A stretch of 64,000 nt of DNA, taken from NCBI GenBank assembly GCA_944548615.1, contig OX155980.1:41689865-41753864 (forward strand). Direction: 5' to 3'. Made by a program: the position numbers and the translations under genes. The notes under the pieces were generated by a model. The model saw nothing but the letters and a program-made list of their open reading frames with translations. It was not told where the DNA came from and did no database searches. How positions within the stretch are numbered: position 1 is the stretch's first letter; each line of letters opens with the position of its first letter. Positions 1-10,422 of the stretch are shown here, piece after piece. Origin of the DNA: Micropterix aruncella. Its lineage: Eukaryota; Arthropoda; Insecta; Lepidoptera; Micropterigidae.

Positions 1-675
1 ATCGTATCGCTTTATTAGAGGTAAATATATGATCAAGACACGCGTTTTTGCGAGTAGGCATATTGATTGTTGATTTCATCCCAAATTCCGCAAGCATACT
101 CAGGTAGTCATTGGTAATAGTATTCGATTCTAGGATATTGACGTTTATGTCGCCAGAAATCACTCAGTCTCTACCCTCATTCACCTATATTAAATCTGAA
201 AATGACTCTATGAAAGGTTTTATTTGGTTAGAAGGGGATTTGTAAATTGCTAGTATGGTAATTGAGTTATTGACATATTTTTTTAATAAGCTTTTAAACA
301 ATTTGCTGTTAGCAATGTTACTTCTTTGATTTTTATATTTCTGGATTTATTCGAAAAAACGTTGACGCCATCATTTTGGCTGTTGATATTTGTAGTATAG
401 TAGGTGTTATAGTTATCTAGTTGCTGAGATGGTATATTGTTTTTTATCCAACATTCTGTCAAAATTATTAAATCAAATTCCACATACAGCGAAGTTAATA
501 ACACAATTAACTTATCGAAGTTTTTATTTATACTTCTAATGTTTAAGCTGAGCAATTTTATACCGGACTGCAACAGCACCTTTTTACAATCCCAAGTAGG
601 TAACTGCAGCGTAGGCCGGGGTTCAAGTTCTATTAATTCACCCACTTTAATCGCGCCCGTGGTAAAGACATGCAT
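1..675 (-). pseudogene. LINE endonuclease fragment (CR1/Jockey group)
   Basis: Minus-strand frame of 130 codons (675 to 283), continued in damaged form to the left edge. It would encode the apurinic-endonuclease domain that nicks target DNA for LINE insertion. Seen: the domain opening LLSLNIRSINKNFDKL, then DLIILTECWIKN, and, after a frame break, a stretch reading GDINVNIL followed by a LDHIFTSN-like segment near positions 1-150. These match the usual endonuclease order (N-R-S-x-N, E/CW, GD-N-N, LDHI). The order of the blocks places the reverse transcriptase beyond the left edge. At least one frame change and the stop before 283 make it a relic. The family is inferred from the motif spacing only. 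Confidence 0.75.
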
Positions 676-735
676 ACTTTTTCAGGAACGTCACAATGCC
701 AGTGTAATGCAGGAAAAAATGCCATATTGCAATAT

Positions 736-1005
736 ACTGGCAGACCGAAGTTTGAGCGGCAGCCTCGCCCATTAAATATAATCGTTGTCGGGGCGCGGGC
801 CCGAGTTTGGGAATTAATATCTCCAATTTAAGAAAAAAGGATTTCACGCGCTTTTTATATGTGATGTATCATCAGCTATGTATAGTAACATTTTGAACTT
901 CCTAAAGTTGGATTCTCGATGCCTGCCAGACCGAAGTTTGAGCGGCCGCCTCGCCCATTAAATACAATCATCGGCGGAGAGCGGGCCCGTGTTTTGAAAT
1001 TAATA
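736..1005. repeat. Duplicated GC-rich segment, 187 bp apart
   Basis: A ~75-bp block starting CAGACCGAAGTTTGAGCGGC at 741 recurs at 928 with the same order of words (CCTCGCCCATTAAATA, GCGGGCCCG, AATTAATAT). The following AT-rich sequence with CCTAAA and GATTCTCGAT is also repeated. The block therefore is a diverged tandem duplication. No function is recognised; the short frames over it are not convincing genes. Confidence 0.7.
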
Positions 1006-1211
1006 TGCATAGTAAAATTTTCAACCTCCTAAATTATGATTCTCGATCATTGCTAGACAAAAATTTAAGTATCCGATCTTCGATCCGATCGAATTTGAGT
1101 ATCTATTGCCTAATCTGCTAAATATGACAGGCATAATTTGTATTTCCCGCGGGAGCTTAATATTTATTTTCAGTTGTTGCATAATTCACGCGTTGTCATT
1201 GGTGGACTGGT

Positions 1212-1571
1212 ATTAGGGTTCCGAACCAAACTGAACAGTCTCGATTAGGGTTCCGGACCAAACTGAACAGTCTCAGATTAGGGTTCCGGACCAAACTGAA
1301 CAGTCTCGATTAGGGTTCCGTACCAAACTGAACACTCAGATTAGGGTTCCGGACCAGACTGAACAGTCTCACCCTACTCTGAGACTGTTCAGTTTGGTCC
1401 GGAACCCTATTCGAGACTGTTCAGTTTGATCCGGAACCCTAATCTGAGACCGTTCAGTTTGGTCCGGAACCCTAATCGAGACTGTTCAGTTTGGTCCGGA
1501 ACCCTAATCTGAGACTGTTCAGTTTGGTCCGGAACCCTAATCGAGACTTTTCAGTTTGGTTCGGAAGCCTA
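1212..1571. repeat. Facing tandem arrays forming a ~360-bp palindrome
   Basis: Five plus-oriented units (1212-1370) read TTAGGGTTCCGGACCAAACT with a GAACAGTCTC end. After a 7-bp centre, six units (1378-1571) run in the opposite direction. In both arrays unit junctions alternate between CTCGATTAGG and CTCAGATTAGG, so the true period is a ~63-bp dimer. Units are nearly identical, with only scattered substitutions. The whole could fold into a long hairpin or cruciform. No transposon ends are recognised. Confidence 0.9.
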
Positions 1572-3373
1572 AAATCCGGCTCGGGTCGTGCTCGGTTGCC
1601 ACCATAGGCGTCGGGCCGATCGGCATGGCTCCGCTGACTCAATTAAAAAAGTAAACTATTAATTTTACCAGCAGCGGTTGCAATAATGACTAACGATTGC
1701 TGGCTATGGCAGCAGTTTTTCGCAGCAGTTTTTCAGTAATCTTCATGGCGTGCGAGAGAAGTATGTAAGAGAAGTGTTACTTACATGGCGTGCTAGTTAC
1801 TTTCATGGCGAGAAGGACGCGCTTAGTCAAGACAGGATGTCTTGACATGGATGTCTGTCATGATTTCATTACATCATGTATTTCAAAATATTGTAAAATA
1901 TACACCGGTGAGTTTTTAATTAGTGACATCCTTGTATGTCGAGCAGATGTACGACTAGCGAAGATTAAAAGATAAAAGATATCATGAAAGCACGTTCTGG
2001 GGTGCCACAGGGTTTATATTCTTGATGCTTCTTAATATTCTTGTCAATGGCGTTGAAGATTGGAAAATCAACGAAAAGTTATATTCTTTTTAATACAATA
2101 AAACAAAAATTGGAAAAATCAAGGAAAAGGTATATTTTTTTATATATAACAATAAAACAAAAATAGAACAAATATCACTTGTTTTGTTCAGTTTGCCGTG
2201 TGGAATCACCAGTTAAAAAGGTTCGCCCCATCTCGATAAGACTATAGGTACCTCTCTTTAAATGTAAGTTATATCTGCTAGTGCAAAATATTCGTCTAAC
2301 TTAGAGAAAAAGTATTCGGCAAAAAGCTTCCTTTTAATCAGGAATTCGATTGTGTAGCTGTCTGGTCGATAGCGGTAGTCCTTTGAAGAGTTTCTAGCTT
2401 ATGTAACCAAAACACTTGCGTGTGATTTCGGAAAAAAGAAATCGTCCTGGATTCTCGTATTCTAGGAATGGTGTTCCTTATTTCGCCCCAGCTCAGATAC
2501 GTTCTTATCGTATAAGTCGCATAATCTTTATATGTATTCCTCCGTTAGAGGTAATATGCGCATTTTTTCGGATTAGAGGGTGCAGTACTTGTTACATAAA
2601 ATACCAGCGATTGCTTTGATCGGTAGCATTTTCCTACAAAAAAAGACCGTACAGGAGATGACCGTCCGCCTGGAGCGGAAAATAACATGATAATTTAATA
2701 TTGCGACTGTTTTAGTTAACTATTATGTATTTAACATTTCTAGTGCCATAGATTGCATAAGAGTAACTGTCAGTGTGGGGTGCGATGGATCTCGCATGTC
2801 GTGTGGCAGTGTTCCAGACCGTTCCAAAAAAAGTTGGAAACAAAAAATTACAATAAGTAAGTATTCTCAAATTCATCACATATTTATCATAACCATATTT
2901 CAACCTGCCCCCTTCCCCCTCCTTCCCTCCCCCCATGAAAAATAGCCTGTCAACTAGACTCAATTCTTTTAGCCTCAGCTCGCACACTATATACTCGTTG
3001 CTACGGCGTAGGTATCCACTGGCTTCATCTTTATATTCTCTCTTTTTGTTTTCAAATGCCTTTTCCAAAGGCTTTTTTTAAAGGCCATTACCTTTCCCTC
3101 ATCCGCCATTTTCCGTCTACTGATGTTAGCTGCCCAATGTCATTTCAATTTTGTGATCTGGCAATCAATGTCAAAAACTTCAATTCCTGGAACTTCCGAT
3201 TGGGTCACAGCAAATGTGATCACGCGGCGTTTACTGTAACACACACACTAACACATATGTTATATTCATTATTTTGCTACGTATGAGTACGGTTTTTCGT
3301 TATTTCATGTAAATGATATCGGCATCTGTTCCTGTAAAATTATCATATGTTTTTTTTCCGCAACGTTAGTATA
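1572..3373. other. No gene recognised; small duplications
   Basis: AT-rich sequence. Notable are a short hairpin TCAAGACAggaTGTCTTGA at about 1828-1846, repeated CATGGCG words at 1745-1810, and a tandem duplication of a ~52-bp unit beginning ATTGGAAAA at 2059 and 2109. The remaining frames of 60-118 codons show no recognisable domain. Confidence 0.5.
2059..2162. repeat. Tandem duplication of ~52-bp AT-rich unit
   Basis: Two consecutive units share ATTGGAAAA(A)TCAA, GAAAAG, TATATT and AATAAAACAAAA in the same order, at 2059-2108 and 2109-2162. Confidence 0.7.
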
Positions 3374-3429
3374 ATGCTATTCATTTCTTCTTCTTCTTGA
3401 AGTGCCTCTCCATTACTGGAGGTTGGCCG

Positions 3430-3855
3430 TTAGCGTACTGGTGATCCCGATCCACTCTCTGTTATTGCACAAGCATGACTTTTCATCCTTCGGCGGCGCC
3501 GTTTAACCTCAATTTTGCCCATCAATATCAGTTGGAGCAGCTGATACCTGTCATGCCGCAGCACGTGCCTTAGATATTCATTCTTACGCTTTTTGACGGT
3601 GTGCAACAATTTTCGGGTCGTATCAGCACGCTGAAGCACTCTTTCGTTGCTAACTTTATGGGTCCAGCTTATACGGAGCTTTCGACGGTAGCACCACACC
3701 TCAAAAGCTTCTATCCGCCGCCTGGTGTCTTCTTGTATGGTCCACGCTTCGCTGCCGTACATAACCACTGGCCAGATATAGCAATGCAGGATTCGAGTTC
3801 TAAGTCTTAGATTGATTTGCCGGCAACACAAGACTTTTCTCATTTTATTGAATGA
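3430..3855 (-). pseudogene. RTE LINE C-terminal domain (3' part)
   Basis: A frame of ~137 codons carrying the C-terminal region of RTE-type reverse transcriptase polyproteins. Seen: MRKVLCCRQINLRLRTRIL, the YIWPVVMYGSEAWT block, EAFEVWCYRRKLRISWT, and the RH(V)LRHDRY block, in family order. The C-terminus ends in a basic RRRRR stretch and a stop at 3430, shortly before the GAAGAAG tail. It is the continuation of the frame interrupted at 10042. No catalytic residues lie in this part. Confidence 0.85.
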
Positions 3856-3968
3856 CTAGCGACCCGCCCCGGCTTCGCACGGGTGCAATGCTGATACTAA
3901 ATACAGTACAGAAAAACTGTGAACGTTGTATATAAAAACATAGCGGCCCGCTCTGGCTTCGCACGGGT
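3856..3968 (-). other. Helitron 1 3' terminus with two copies of the end motif
   Basis: The terminal stem ACCCG (minus strand 3884-3880) pairs with CGGGT (3866-3862) and is followed by CGCTAG, the terminus. A second, diverged copy of the same end motif lies 85 bp inside, at 3941-3968 (ACCCGTGCGAAGCC then GCGGGCCGCTA). This suggests that the present end replaced or was added after an older one. Confidence 0.85.
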
Positions 3969-4185
3969 ATAAAATATATAGCCTATGTGATTAAAATCGA
4001 TCCAGTAGTTTTGATTTATTCATTACTGCCCGTGGCCCGCACGCGTTAAATTTGGGGTAAAACAATCCCCCTTTCCCTATACCATGAAGATTTCCTGCTA
4101 TCTTTGGAATATCTAAATTCATACACTACATTTTTACTTATTTACTTTTTACATTTTTAACTATTTATTTTATTTTTACAACATA

Positions 4186-5805
4186 TTACAGAATGTCTTT
4201 ATAAACAACGTTCACAGCTTTCTTGTCATTAGACAATACAAACATGTTTTCTCTGGAGGTCACTCTTGAAAGAGCGACATACAGTTGTCCATGTGAAAAA
4301 CAGTCAACGCTCAAATCTAAGCCTGCAACGTTGAAGGTTTGACCCTGCGATTTATTAATGGTCATTGCAAAAGATGTCTTTACCGGAAACTGTAAACGTT
4401 TAAATTGGAAGGGTAAATCCGATGGTATCAGAGGGATTCGGGGAATCAATACATCTTCTCCGGTACCACATCCTGTGAGTATTGTGCACTCTATTATGAA
4501 AGTTTTCAATGATTTTACCAGCAAACGCGTGCCATTGCAAAGTTTAGGTGGATTCAGGTTTCTTAATAAAATAACAGGACAACCTACTTTCAACACCATT
4601 TTGTGAGGAGGGAGTCCAGACGGGTTCAAAGAGTTTAAAAATTCTGTAGGAAAATGAACAGCTTCTTCCAAATCGAGAACAGTATCGACCGAGTAGTATA
4701 TTTTCGTCGGCGCATCAATCTTTGAAAGAATCAAGTTATTTACTTTATCTACTTGTTCGTTAGTTGGTGACAGAATCGCTCTTTCTTTAAACCAAGATAT
4801 TGTCTTATAACTTATGTTATCAATGTCAGGATAGACATTGTTGACTAACTCTTGGATGTTGTCTATCAAAACGCAAAGGTTTTCTAGGTCAATCTTTCCC
4901 TCACTTTGTGTTAACTCTCCATTGCCAACTTTTAGCAGCATCTCTGGAAATAGCCTGTTCTCACGTGAAGATGACGAAACCCTCATATTAGTTTTAAGCT
5001 TTAATTTATTGACATGTGGCCAAAGGTTGGATCTTTTTAGGCAAGCATTTATTTCGTCTGCACGTGTTCCTCGAGTCACAACTGGTAGGATTTGACGGAA
5101 ATCTCCTGAGAACAGAATTGTACATCCACCCATAGGTGAATTTTTGTTGCGCAAATCGCGCATTGTCCTATCCAGTGCTTCCACAGACGTCTTGTTTGAC
5201 ATGGTAGCTTCGTCCCAGACTATTAATGAGCAGTCACGCATCAATTTTCCTGTATTGCTCTGTTTAGAAACACTACAGACGCTGTTATTATCATCGGTGG
5301 CGATTTTCAGCGGGAGCTTGAATGTGGAGTGTGCGGTTCGGCCTCCTTCCAAAAGCGTAGCGGCAATGCCGGATGACGCAACAGCTAACGCAATTTTTCC
5401 GATAGATCTCACTTTTTTTAAAAGCAGATTGATTAAAAATGTTTTTCCTGTACCTCCTGGGGCATCAAGGAAAAACAATTTCCCTTCATTGTTATCAATT
5501 GTTGATAGTAATGCAGTGAATACTTTTTTCTGATCGATGTTTAATCGTGGCTCATCTTGAGCTATATTTTGTAAAAGTCTCGTTTGATCGTATGATGTTT
5601 CTCTTGTGTATTCGGCACTGTTAGTTAAATCTGAGTTAGTAGTATTAGCTGGCATCGGCAGCCCAAAATCCTTGATCGATTTACCCGAAAGTAATTGCAC
5701 TACTTTGTTTAATTCCAATAATGCTTCGTCAAATATGTTTTGATCATATTGTACATCATCTGAGTTTAACTCTCGCCGTCGCCGAATCAGAATATTAACG
5801 GCACA
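4186..5805 (-). pseudogene. Helitron 1 helicase domain (Pif1-like SF1B)
   Basis: C-terminal third of the Helitron protein: a 5'-3' DNA helicase that unwinds the displaced strand during rolling-circle transposition. In the 510-codon frame starting 5718 I see Walker A DAPGGTGKT (about residue 85), IVWDEATM Walker B (about 167), FSGDFRQILPVV motif III (about 205), TNMRV, then MTINKSQGQT (about 450) and YVALSRVTS (about 483). These are the full Pif1 motif set in order. The frame is open upstream of that first ATG as well, through RRRRELNSDDVQYDQNIFDE, to about 5805, where a one-base shift separates it from the Rep frame. It is therefore part of one polyprotein and not a separate gene. Length of Rep plus helicase, ~1515 codons, is usual for animal Helitrons. 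Confidence 0.92.
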
Positions 5806-8735
5806 TATTTTCTTGAAATTTATTCCATAGATTAACAGAATCAGTTACTTGACAAAACACTACTATGACGGCAAATAAATATCTTAATGATGTAGCTGAA
5901 CTACAAACAGCTGCTTCTGATAATGTGTTTTCCCAGTGAGAATCGTCTTCCAAGAGCCCCATAGCTTTGCATGCTGCTTGATAAGTATTGTAAACAACAC
6001 CTTGTACAGTTCTTAGGTGTGCAAAGGATGTCGGGCCTTTTACAATATGCAATAACATTCTCAGATAAAAGCATTCGCTGTTGTTGGGATGAACCACGTA
6101 GACTCTGCCAAGAGCATCCGTTTTTTTTTACTCCGGGGAAACCATCAACCGCAGTACCTTGTTTTCGCCGTTGAAAAGTTTTAGAACTCTGGTTCCATGT
6201 ATAGTAACCTGGAACTCTGTCATACGTCAGTGTTTTCGCGAAATCATCTTGAGCACATAACTTGAAGAATGCTGTCAATGTTGTATCCCGCGGGTTATTA
6301 ACAACTTCTTGTATATTGTTATCTGTGAAATATACTCTTTGTCCATTTTCTAAATGAACTGCAAGGTGGACAATTGTGGGAGCCCGGTCGTGCACTTCGA
6401 ATGATAAAATCCTCCATACAGCTTCAGAGCTGCAGATGTAACGTCCAGACTGATATTTTTCCACTTCATTTGGTGATTGTATGCTGAAAGTGGCTTGATC
6501 ACTGCCTTTATTAATGTACTTAGTAACATATTGAATTGACTTTATTGAATTGCACAACTCTACGTTGATGTGGGCATCAAACATTTTCAAAAGGAGCGGA
6601 TTATAGGGAACGATCCATCGGTTATCAATATCATGGTTTCGGACGGTAGCATTTTGCCCACCCTGTTCTGGCGATCGTCGACGATATTTGGGATATCCGT
6701 CATCGCTAGTACTTGTTTTAGTTTGGAACGACTTCGGAAATTTTTTGCTGCATTTAGAATCTCGCATACATGGAGAATTCGGGTTTAAAGTCCCGCAAGG
6801 GCCGTGTACCATATGTTTCTTTACGATTTCGTACAGGATAGGATCTTCATCTTTATCCGGTAATTCAGCTGAAATAACCCTGTCAATTTGGTTTGGTCTA
6901 ATTTTGTTCACTAACCACACCAACAGGTGTACATGTGGCAAGCCACGTTTCTGCCATTCTATTGTGTACATATGACAGCGCGGCGGACCGAATATATGAG
7001 ACTTGTTAATGAGGTGCAGGAGTTTCTGTACTTTTAAATGGAAGACTCTGTTAACTATATCGTATCTGTCTTGTGGAGTTAAATTGGTGTTAATATTTTC
7101 TTTGATTTCCGGCCAATTTGGGTTACATGTTGCAGTTATAAATAAATCAGGTTTGCCGTAATTTCTTACGTAAGTCATGGCGTCTTGCGATTTTTCGTGT
7201 AAATATCGAGGTCCACCTGTGAATGATGAAGGTAGTATAACCAACTGCCCAATGCCGTTGCGGTGTTCATTCGCCTGTAAAGCATCCTGAAGATGAACGT
7301 AATTTTCAGCTCTCAATTTAGTTTGATTATTACGGATGTAGGCCAATCTCTCAGATTCCATTTTCGCATATTGATCTACCAAGTATTGGTTTGTTAACAT
7401 TCCATATCTAAGCAAAGTATTGAAATTGTTACGTCTTGTCATTATACGGTAGCAATAGTAGTTCATACATGACACTGTTTTACGCAGAGGTGTACCACCG
7501 ATTGGGTCAACTTGAGAAATATTAATGGCATAACCATTTTCTCCACGACATAGCATCAAAGGATATTGTAAGCTGTCATAAGATCTGTGTAACTCTGAAA
7601 TTTTTTGCAAATTATCATCACGACTATGCAATACAATATCTCTTTTGTCAAATTGCTGTCCAGCTATCACCACTGCTACTTCACTCGTGGAAGGCGCATT
7701 GTATCGTCCTCTGTGTTCTCCAACAGGAACTTTATTTGCATGGATTACGACATTAAAGTCAGGAGTATCTGCTGGAACACTCTCAATCGCAGTTTTGAAA
7801 GACTGTATGTAGCAATTATGAGAATGTAACATATCTTGGAGAGATCTAATCAAATCTCTATCAATTGGCTGTGCAACACTTGTACACCGCGTAGATGCTT
7901 GTGTATCTGGATCTGCAATAAAATATATTTGCAGAAATTTGTGATCATCGGGTCGAAGTGGTAGCAAGCTCCCAGCTAAGTGGTACACTTGCCCTTGAAT
8001 TTTAAATGTAGGCATGAACCCACGCTCAACGACTTGCTTACTCTTAAAAGAGGTCATTTGAAATGCGTTATTATAACGGCGTATATTGCGCATGAATTGC
8101 TTGGATTTCTGATGATCACCCGTAAGAAGAGAGTGAAGTGGTTCAGGTGGAGGGAGAACTTCGTCTAATTTGACTTTTCCTTGTAAGCAACACATGCCTT
8201 TCGATTCGTCCTTGAATTTCAATGCCAAGCAATGTTCACACACTACTGACATAGTACCTATTGATACTATACGATCGTCCTTGTAAGAAATCGAAGGATC
8301 GTAATTCATGGCAGAATTTTCTTTATTCACCCATGAATTAGTAACTCGTGCTGATGATTCTCTGGCTCTCTGTATTCGATGTCTTTCCCTATCTCGGCTG
8401 CGGTGAACCTCACGCTCTACTGAAGATTCTCTCTCTCTCTCAGCTCTATATCTATCCCGAAGCTGACTGAGGCGAGCCTCACGCTCTACTGACGATTCTC
8501 TGTCCCTCTGAACCGTATGCCTATCTCGATCCCGGCTGCGGCGAATCTCACGCTCTACTGAAGATTCTCTCTCTCTCTCAGCTCTATATCTATCCCGAGC
8601 CTGACTGAGGCGAGCCTCACGTTCCGTTGACGATTCTTCATCTCTTGCTGAACGTACTCTTCTGGCATTCACTGTACTACGACCTATGTTCGAACGACGA
8701 CGTCTTCCAGACATGACTTTATAATTTCTGTACAA
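5795..8735 (-). pseudogene. Helitron 1 Rep (HUH endonuclease) with frameshifts
   Basis: N-terminal two thirds of the Helitron protein, which nicks and joins single strands at the element ends. The frame opens at 8735; the ATG at 8714 (MSGRRRRSN) is the likelier start because the first seven residues look like leader. Residues ~10-145 are Arg/Glu/Ser-rich with a 46-residue repeat (138-bp period in DNA). A cysteine cluster CEHC...CC lies near 165. The HUH motif GLPHVHLLVWL is near 600 and the two-tyrosine motif YVTKYINKG near 735. After GFPGVKK the frame is lost in a T-run at 6120-6128 and continues one frame over from DALGRVYVVHPNNSECF to 5797, where a second shift leads into the helicase. Catalytic residues are intact, so the two frameshifts are the main defects. 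A sequencing error in the T-run cannot be excluded. Confidence 0.92.
8378..8650 (-). repeat. 138-bp coding repeat in the Rep N-terminus
   Basis: The block containing CACGCTCTACTGAAGATTCT at 8411 recurs at 8549, and a shorter diverged piece lies between them and beyond. Because 138 is a multiple of three, each unit adds 46 residues of the form RDRYRAERERESSVERE. The encoded segment is highly charged and probably an extended helix or coiled coil. Confidence 0.8.
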
Positions 8736-8829
8736 AATTTACTCAGTTCTATATGTATGATTACCTATGCACAAATTGCCATATTATTAGTATGTGCCGC
8801 AGTAAAAAATATCTAAATTCTTACCATTT

Positions 8830-9075
8830 AGAAACAAAAGATAATCAGCAATCATAAAAAACAAAAGATACCTATTCTATTCAGTTCTTTTTTTTACTGA
8901 AATACCTCAACTTAAACAACGATTTTAATTATAAAAAATATTTTGCTATTCGTGCGACTAAAAACAAAAGATAATCAACAATCATCAACAACAAAAGATA
9001 CCTATTCTATTAAGTACTTTTTCTGAACTTACATATCTCACCTTAAATCACGATTTTTGAAAATAATTTCCCTAA
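8830..9075. repeat. Tandem duplication in the Helitron 1 leader
   Basis: Two ~115-bp units (about 8830-8945 and 8960-9072) share ACAAAAGATAATCA(G/A)CAATCAT, CAAAAGATACCTATTCTATT and ACGATTTT in order. They lie upstream of the Rep start on the minus strand. Confidence 0.8.
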
Positions 9076-9389
9076 TATTAAATTGATCTAACTGTAAATT
9101 TTAATCAAGATCTTAATAGAAAATTGCAATCCATAAATTATGGTTTTATTTAATCTAATCTTATCTCACCTTATGTAGGTACTTATAATTGCTATAAGTG
9201 CGATTTAAAAATTAACCTTAGAATAGAATATAATTTATATTTTAAAACTATGTACTATCATACAATTATTTATCGTAACTTACTTATAATTACTGATACG
9301 TTGTCGCGCTGAAAAGCACGTTTTTATTACCTAAGTATTGCTATTTTCCTCGCTGGAGAGCTCCGATATAATAAACGCGTCCGATCGCT

Positions 9390-9445
9390 GCTAAATTCAA
9401 AGTGCTATAGAGAAAACCGCGGCCTCAGACACGCTATTTATAGGC
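9390..9445 (-). promoter_or_regulatory. Candidate TATA promoter for Helitron 1 Rep
   Basis: The minus strand reads GCCTATAAATAGCG at about 9443-9430, inside the only GC-rich stretch of the leader (about 9300-9500). It points toward the Rep gene, whose start lies ~720 bases downstream, leaving room for a 5' leader or intron. No initiator is proven; this is a motif-level call. Confidence 0.35.
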
Positions 9446-9990
9446 ACGCTCTTGCCGCACCGGGCGGCCGGCCGGTACCACCGCAAACTCTACGTCCCGC
9501 AATTTTTAAATCTGTAATATCTTCGAAAATATTCACTTAAATCATACGGTGTAAAGGGCCATATAGATCTATATTAAATGAACAATGTATTCAAGGTATT
9601 TAATTGGTTAAGGATTAATGCTGTATTGGTTAAAATCGCTTCGAGAATTAGCCATTATTTGTCGTAAAAAGTAAATGACAAAAAAAAGTTATTGTGGGTT
9701 ATCCATAAGAGATAGACATATACCATCACGGACTTTTCTGTAGACATTTTCAATGTGTACAATACTTAGTACATTATTTTGATAAAACTCGTAGGGTTCA
9801 GCCTGCGTTTGCAATGTAAGCGGAAAAAATGTAATTATTTACGACATCACATTAGAAACCTCAAAAATAGCAGTACTTCTCCACTATTTAATGGATGTTA
9901 TTATACATATAAACCTTCCTCTTGAATCACTCTATCTATTAAAAAAAACCGCATCAAAATCCGTTGCGTAGTTTCAAAGATTAAAGCATA

Positions 9991-10409
9991 CAAAGGGACA
10001 TAGGGACAGAGAAAGCGACTTTGTTTTATACTATGTAGTGATGCACGGGCGATTTCTATCCGGGTCTTCATTTCTTGATCGGAGTCCCATATTTCATTCG
10101 CCCATGCACCGAGATATTTGTACTGCCGGACGCTCTCAAGAACTTTACCTGCTACGGATATAGTAGGTTGTAAATAAGGATCCCTGGTAATAACCATGAT
10201 TTTGGTCTTTGAAATATTGATTGACAAGCTAGGTTTTTCACTGCACTCATTAACTTTGTCAACCAACCTTTGTAGAGCTTCCTAAGTAGAGGCAATAATA
10301 ACTGTGCAATCGGCGTAGCGCAAATTATTGATGTGTTTTCCGTTCATTTTCACCCCCACATCAAGATTCTCCAGGGCCTCGGTCATAATCGCCTCAGAGT
10401 ACGATTATG
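9991..10409 (-). pseudogene. RTE LINE reverse-transcriptase end (5' part)
   Basis: Read on the minus strand from 10409. It begins inside the reverse transcriptase at SEAIMTEALENLDVGVKMNG, passes the catalytic block as YADC in place of YADD, meets a TAG stop, and resumes with LQRLVDKVNECSE, SINISKTKIMVITRDP and YKYLGAWANEIWDSDQE. LINE coding ends at 10042; the predicted frame that runs on to 9901 is read-through into the Helitron 5' terminus. The upstream part of the LINE was never inserted, since the target duplication abuts 10409. Confidence 0.85.
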
Positions 10410-10422
10410 ATGCTATTCATTT

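Larger units (their letters stand above)
3856..10041 (-). mobile_element. Helitron 1, near full length, 6186 bp
   Basis: On the minus strand it begins TCACTACATAGTATAAAACA at 10041 and ends in a hairpin followed by CTAG at 3856. The flanking bases are A (10042) and T (3855), the usual Helitron A/T target with no duplication. It holds one long Rep/helicase gene (8714 to 4186) that has two frameshifts. The 5' terminal block downstream of the first 20 bases (CAAAGTCGC, CTACGCAACGGATTTTGATG, TTTTTTTTAATAGATAGAG) is the conserved head of a widespread arthropod Helitron group. The 1.3 kb between the 5' end and the gene is non-coding. Confidence 0.93.
3374..10422 (-). mobile_element. 5'-truncated RTE LINE with 13-bp target duplication, split by a Helitron
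   Basis: LINE sequence occupies 3387-3855 and 10042-10409 (837 bp in all), read on the minus strand. The target duplication ATGCTATTCATTT is seen at 3374-3386 and 10410-10422. The 3' end is a GAAGAAGAAG run, usual for insect RTE elements. The right part encodes the reverse-transcriptase end (LRYADCTVIIAST, a stop, then EALQRLVDKVN, NISKTKIMVI, YKYLGAW). The left part encodes the C-terminal domain. Joining 10042 to 3855 gives a continuous frame through RIEIARASFNKMRKVLC, so the Helitron lies exactly between A and T of the LINE. The YADD motif is altered to YADC and a TAG stop follows, so the copy was dead or is dead now. Confidence 0.92.

Noticed and set aside
1212..1571. TTAGGG words suggesting an interstitial telomere
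   Set aside because: TTAGGG occurs once per ~31-bp unit, not in tandem, and insects normally use TTAGG. The array is an unrelated repeat.
1212..1571. CRISPR-like array
   Set aside because: Repeats are contiguous with no unique spacers, arrays face each other, no cas genes, and the DNA is eukaryotic.
9901..9990. Extension of the RTE protein to 9901
   Set aside because: Beyond 10042 the frame is in the Helitron 5' terminus, so those residues are read-through.
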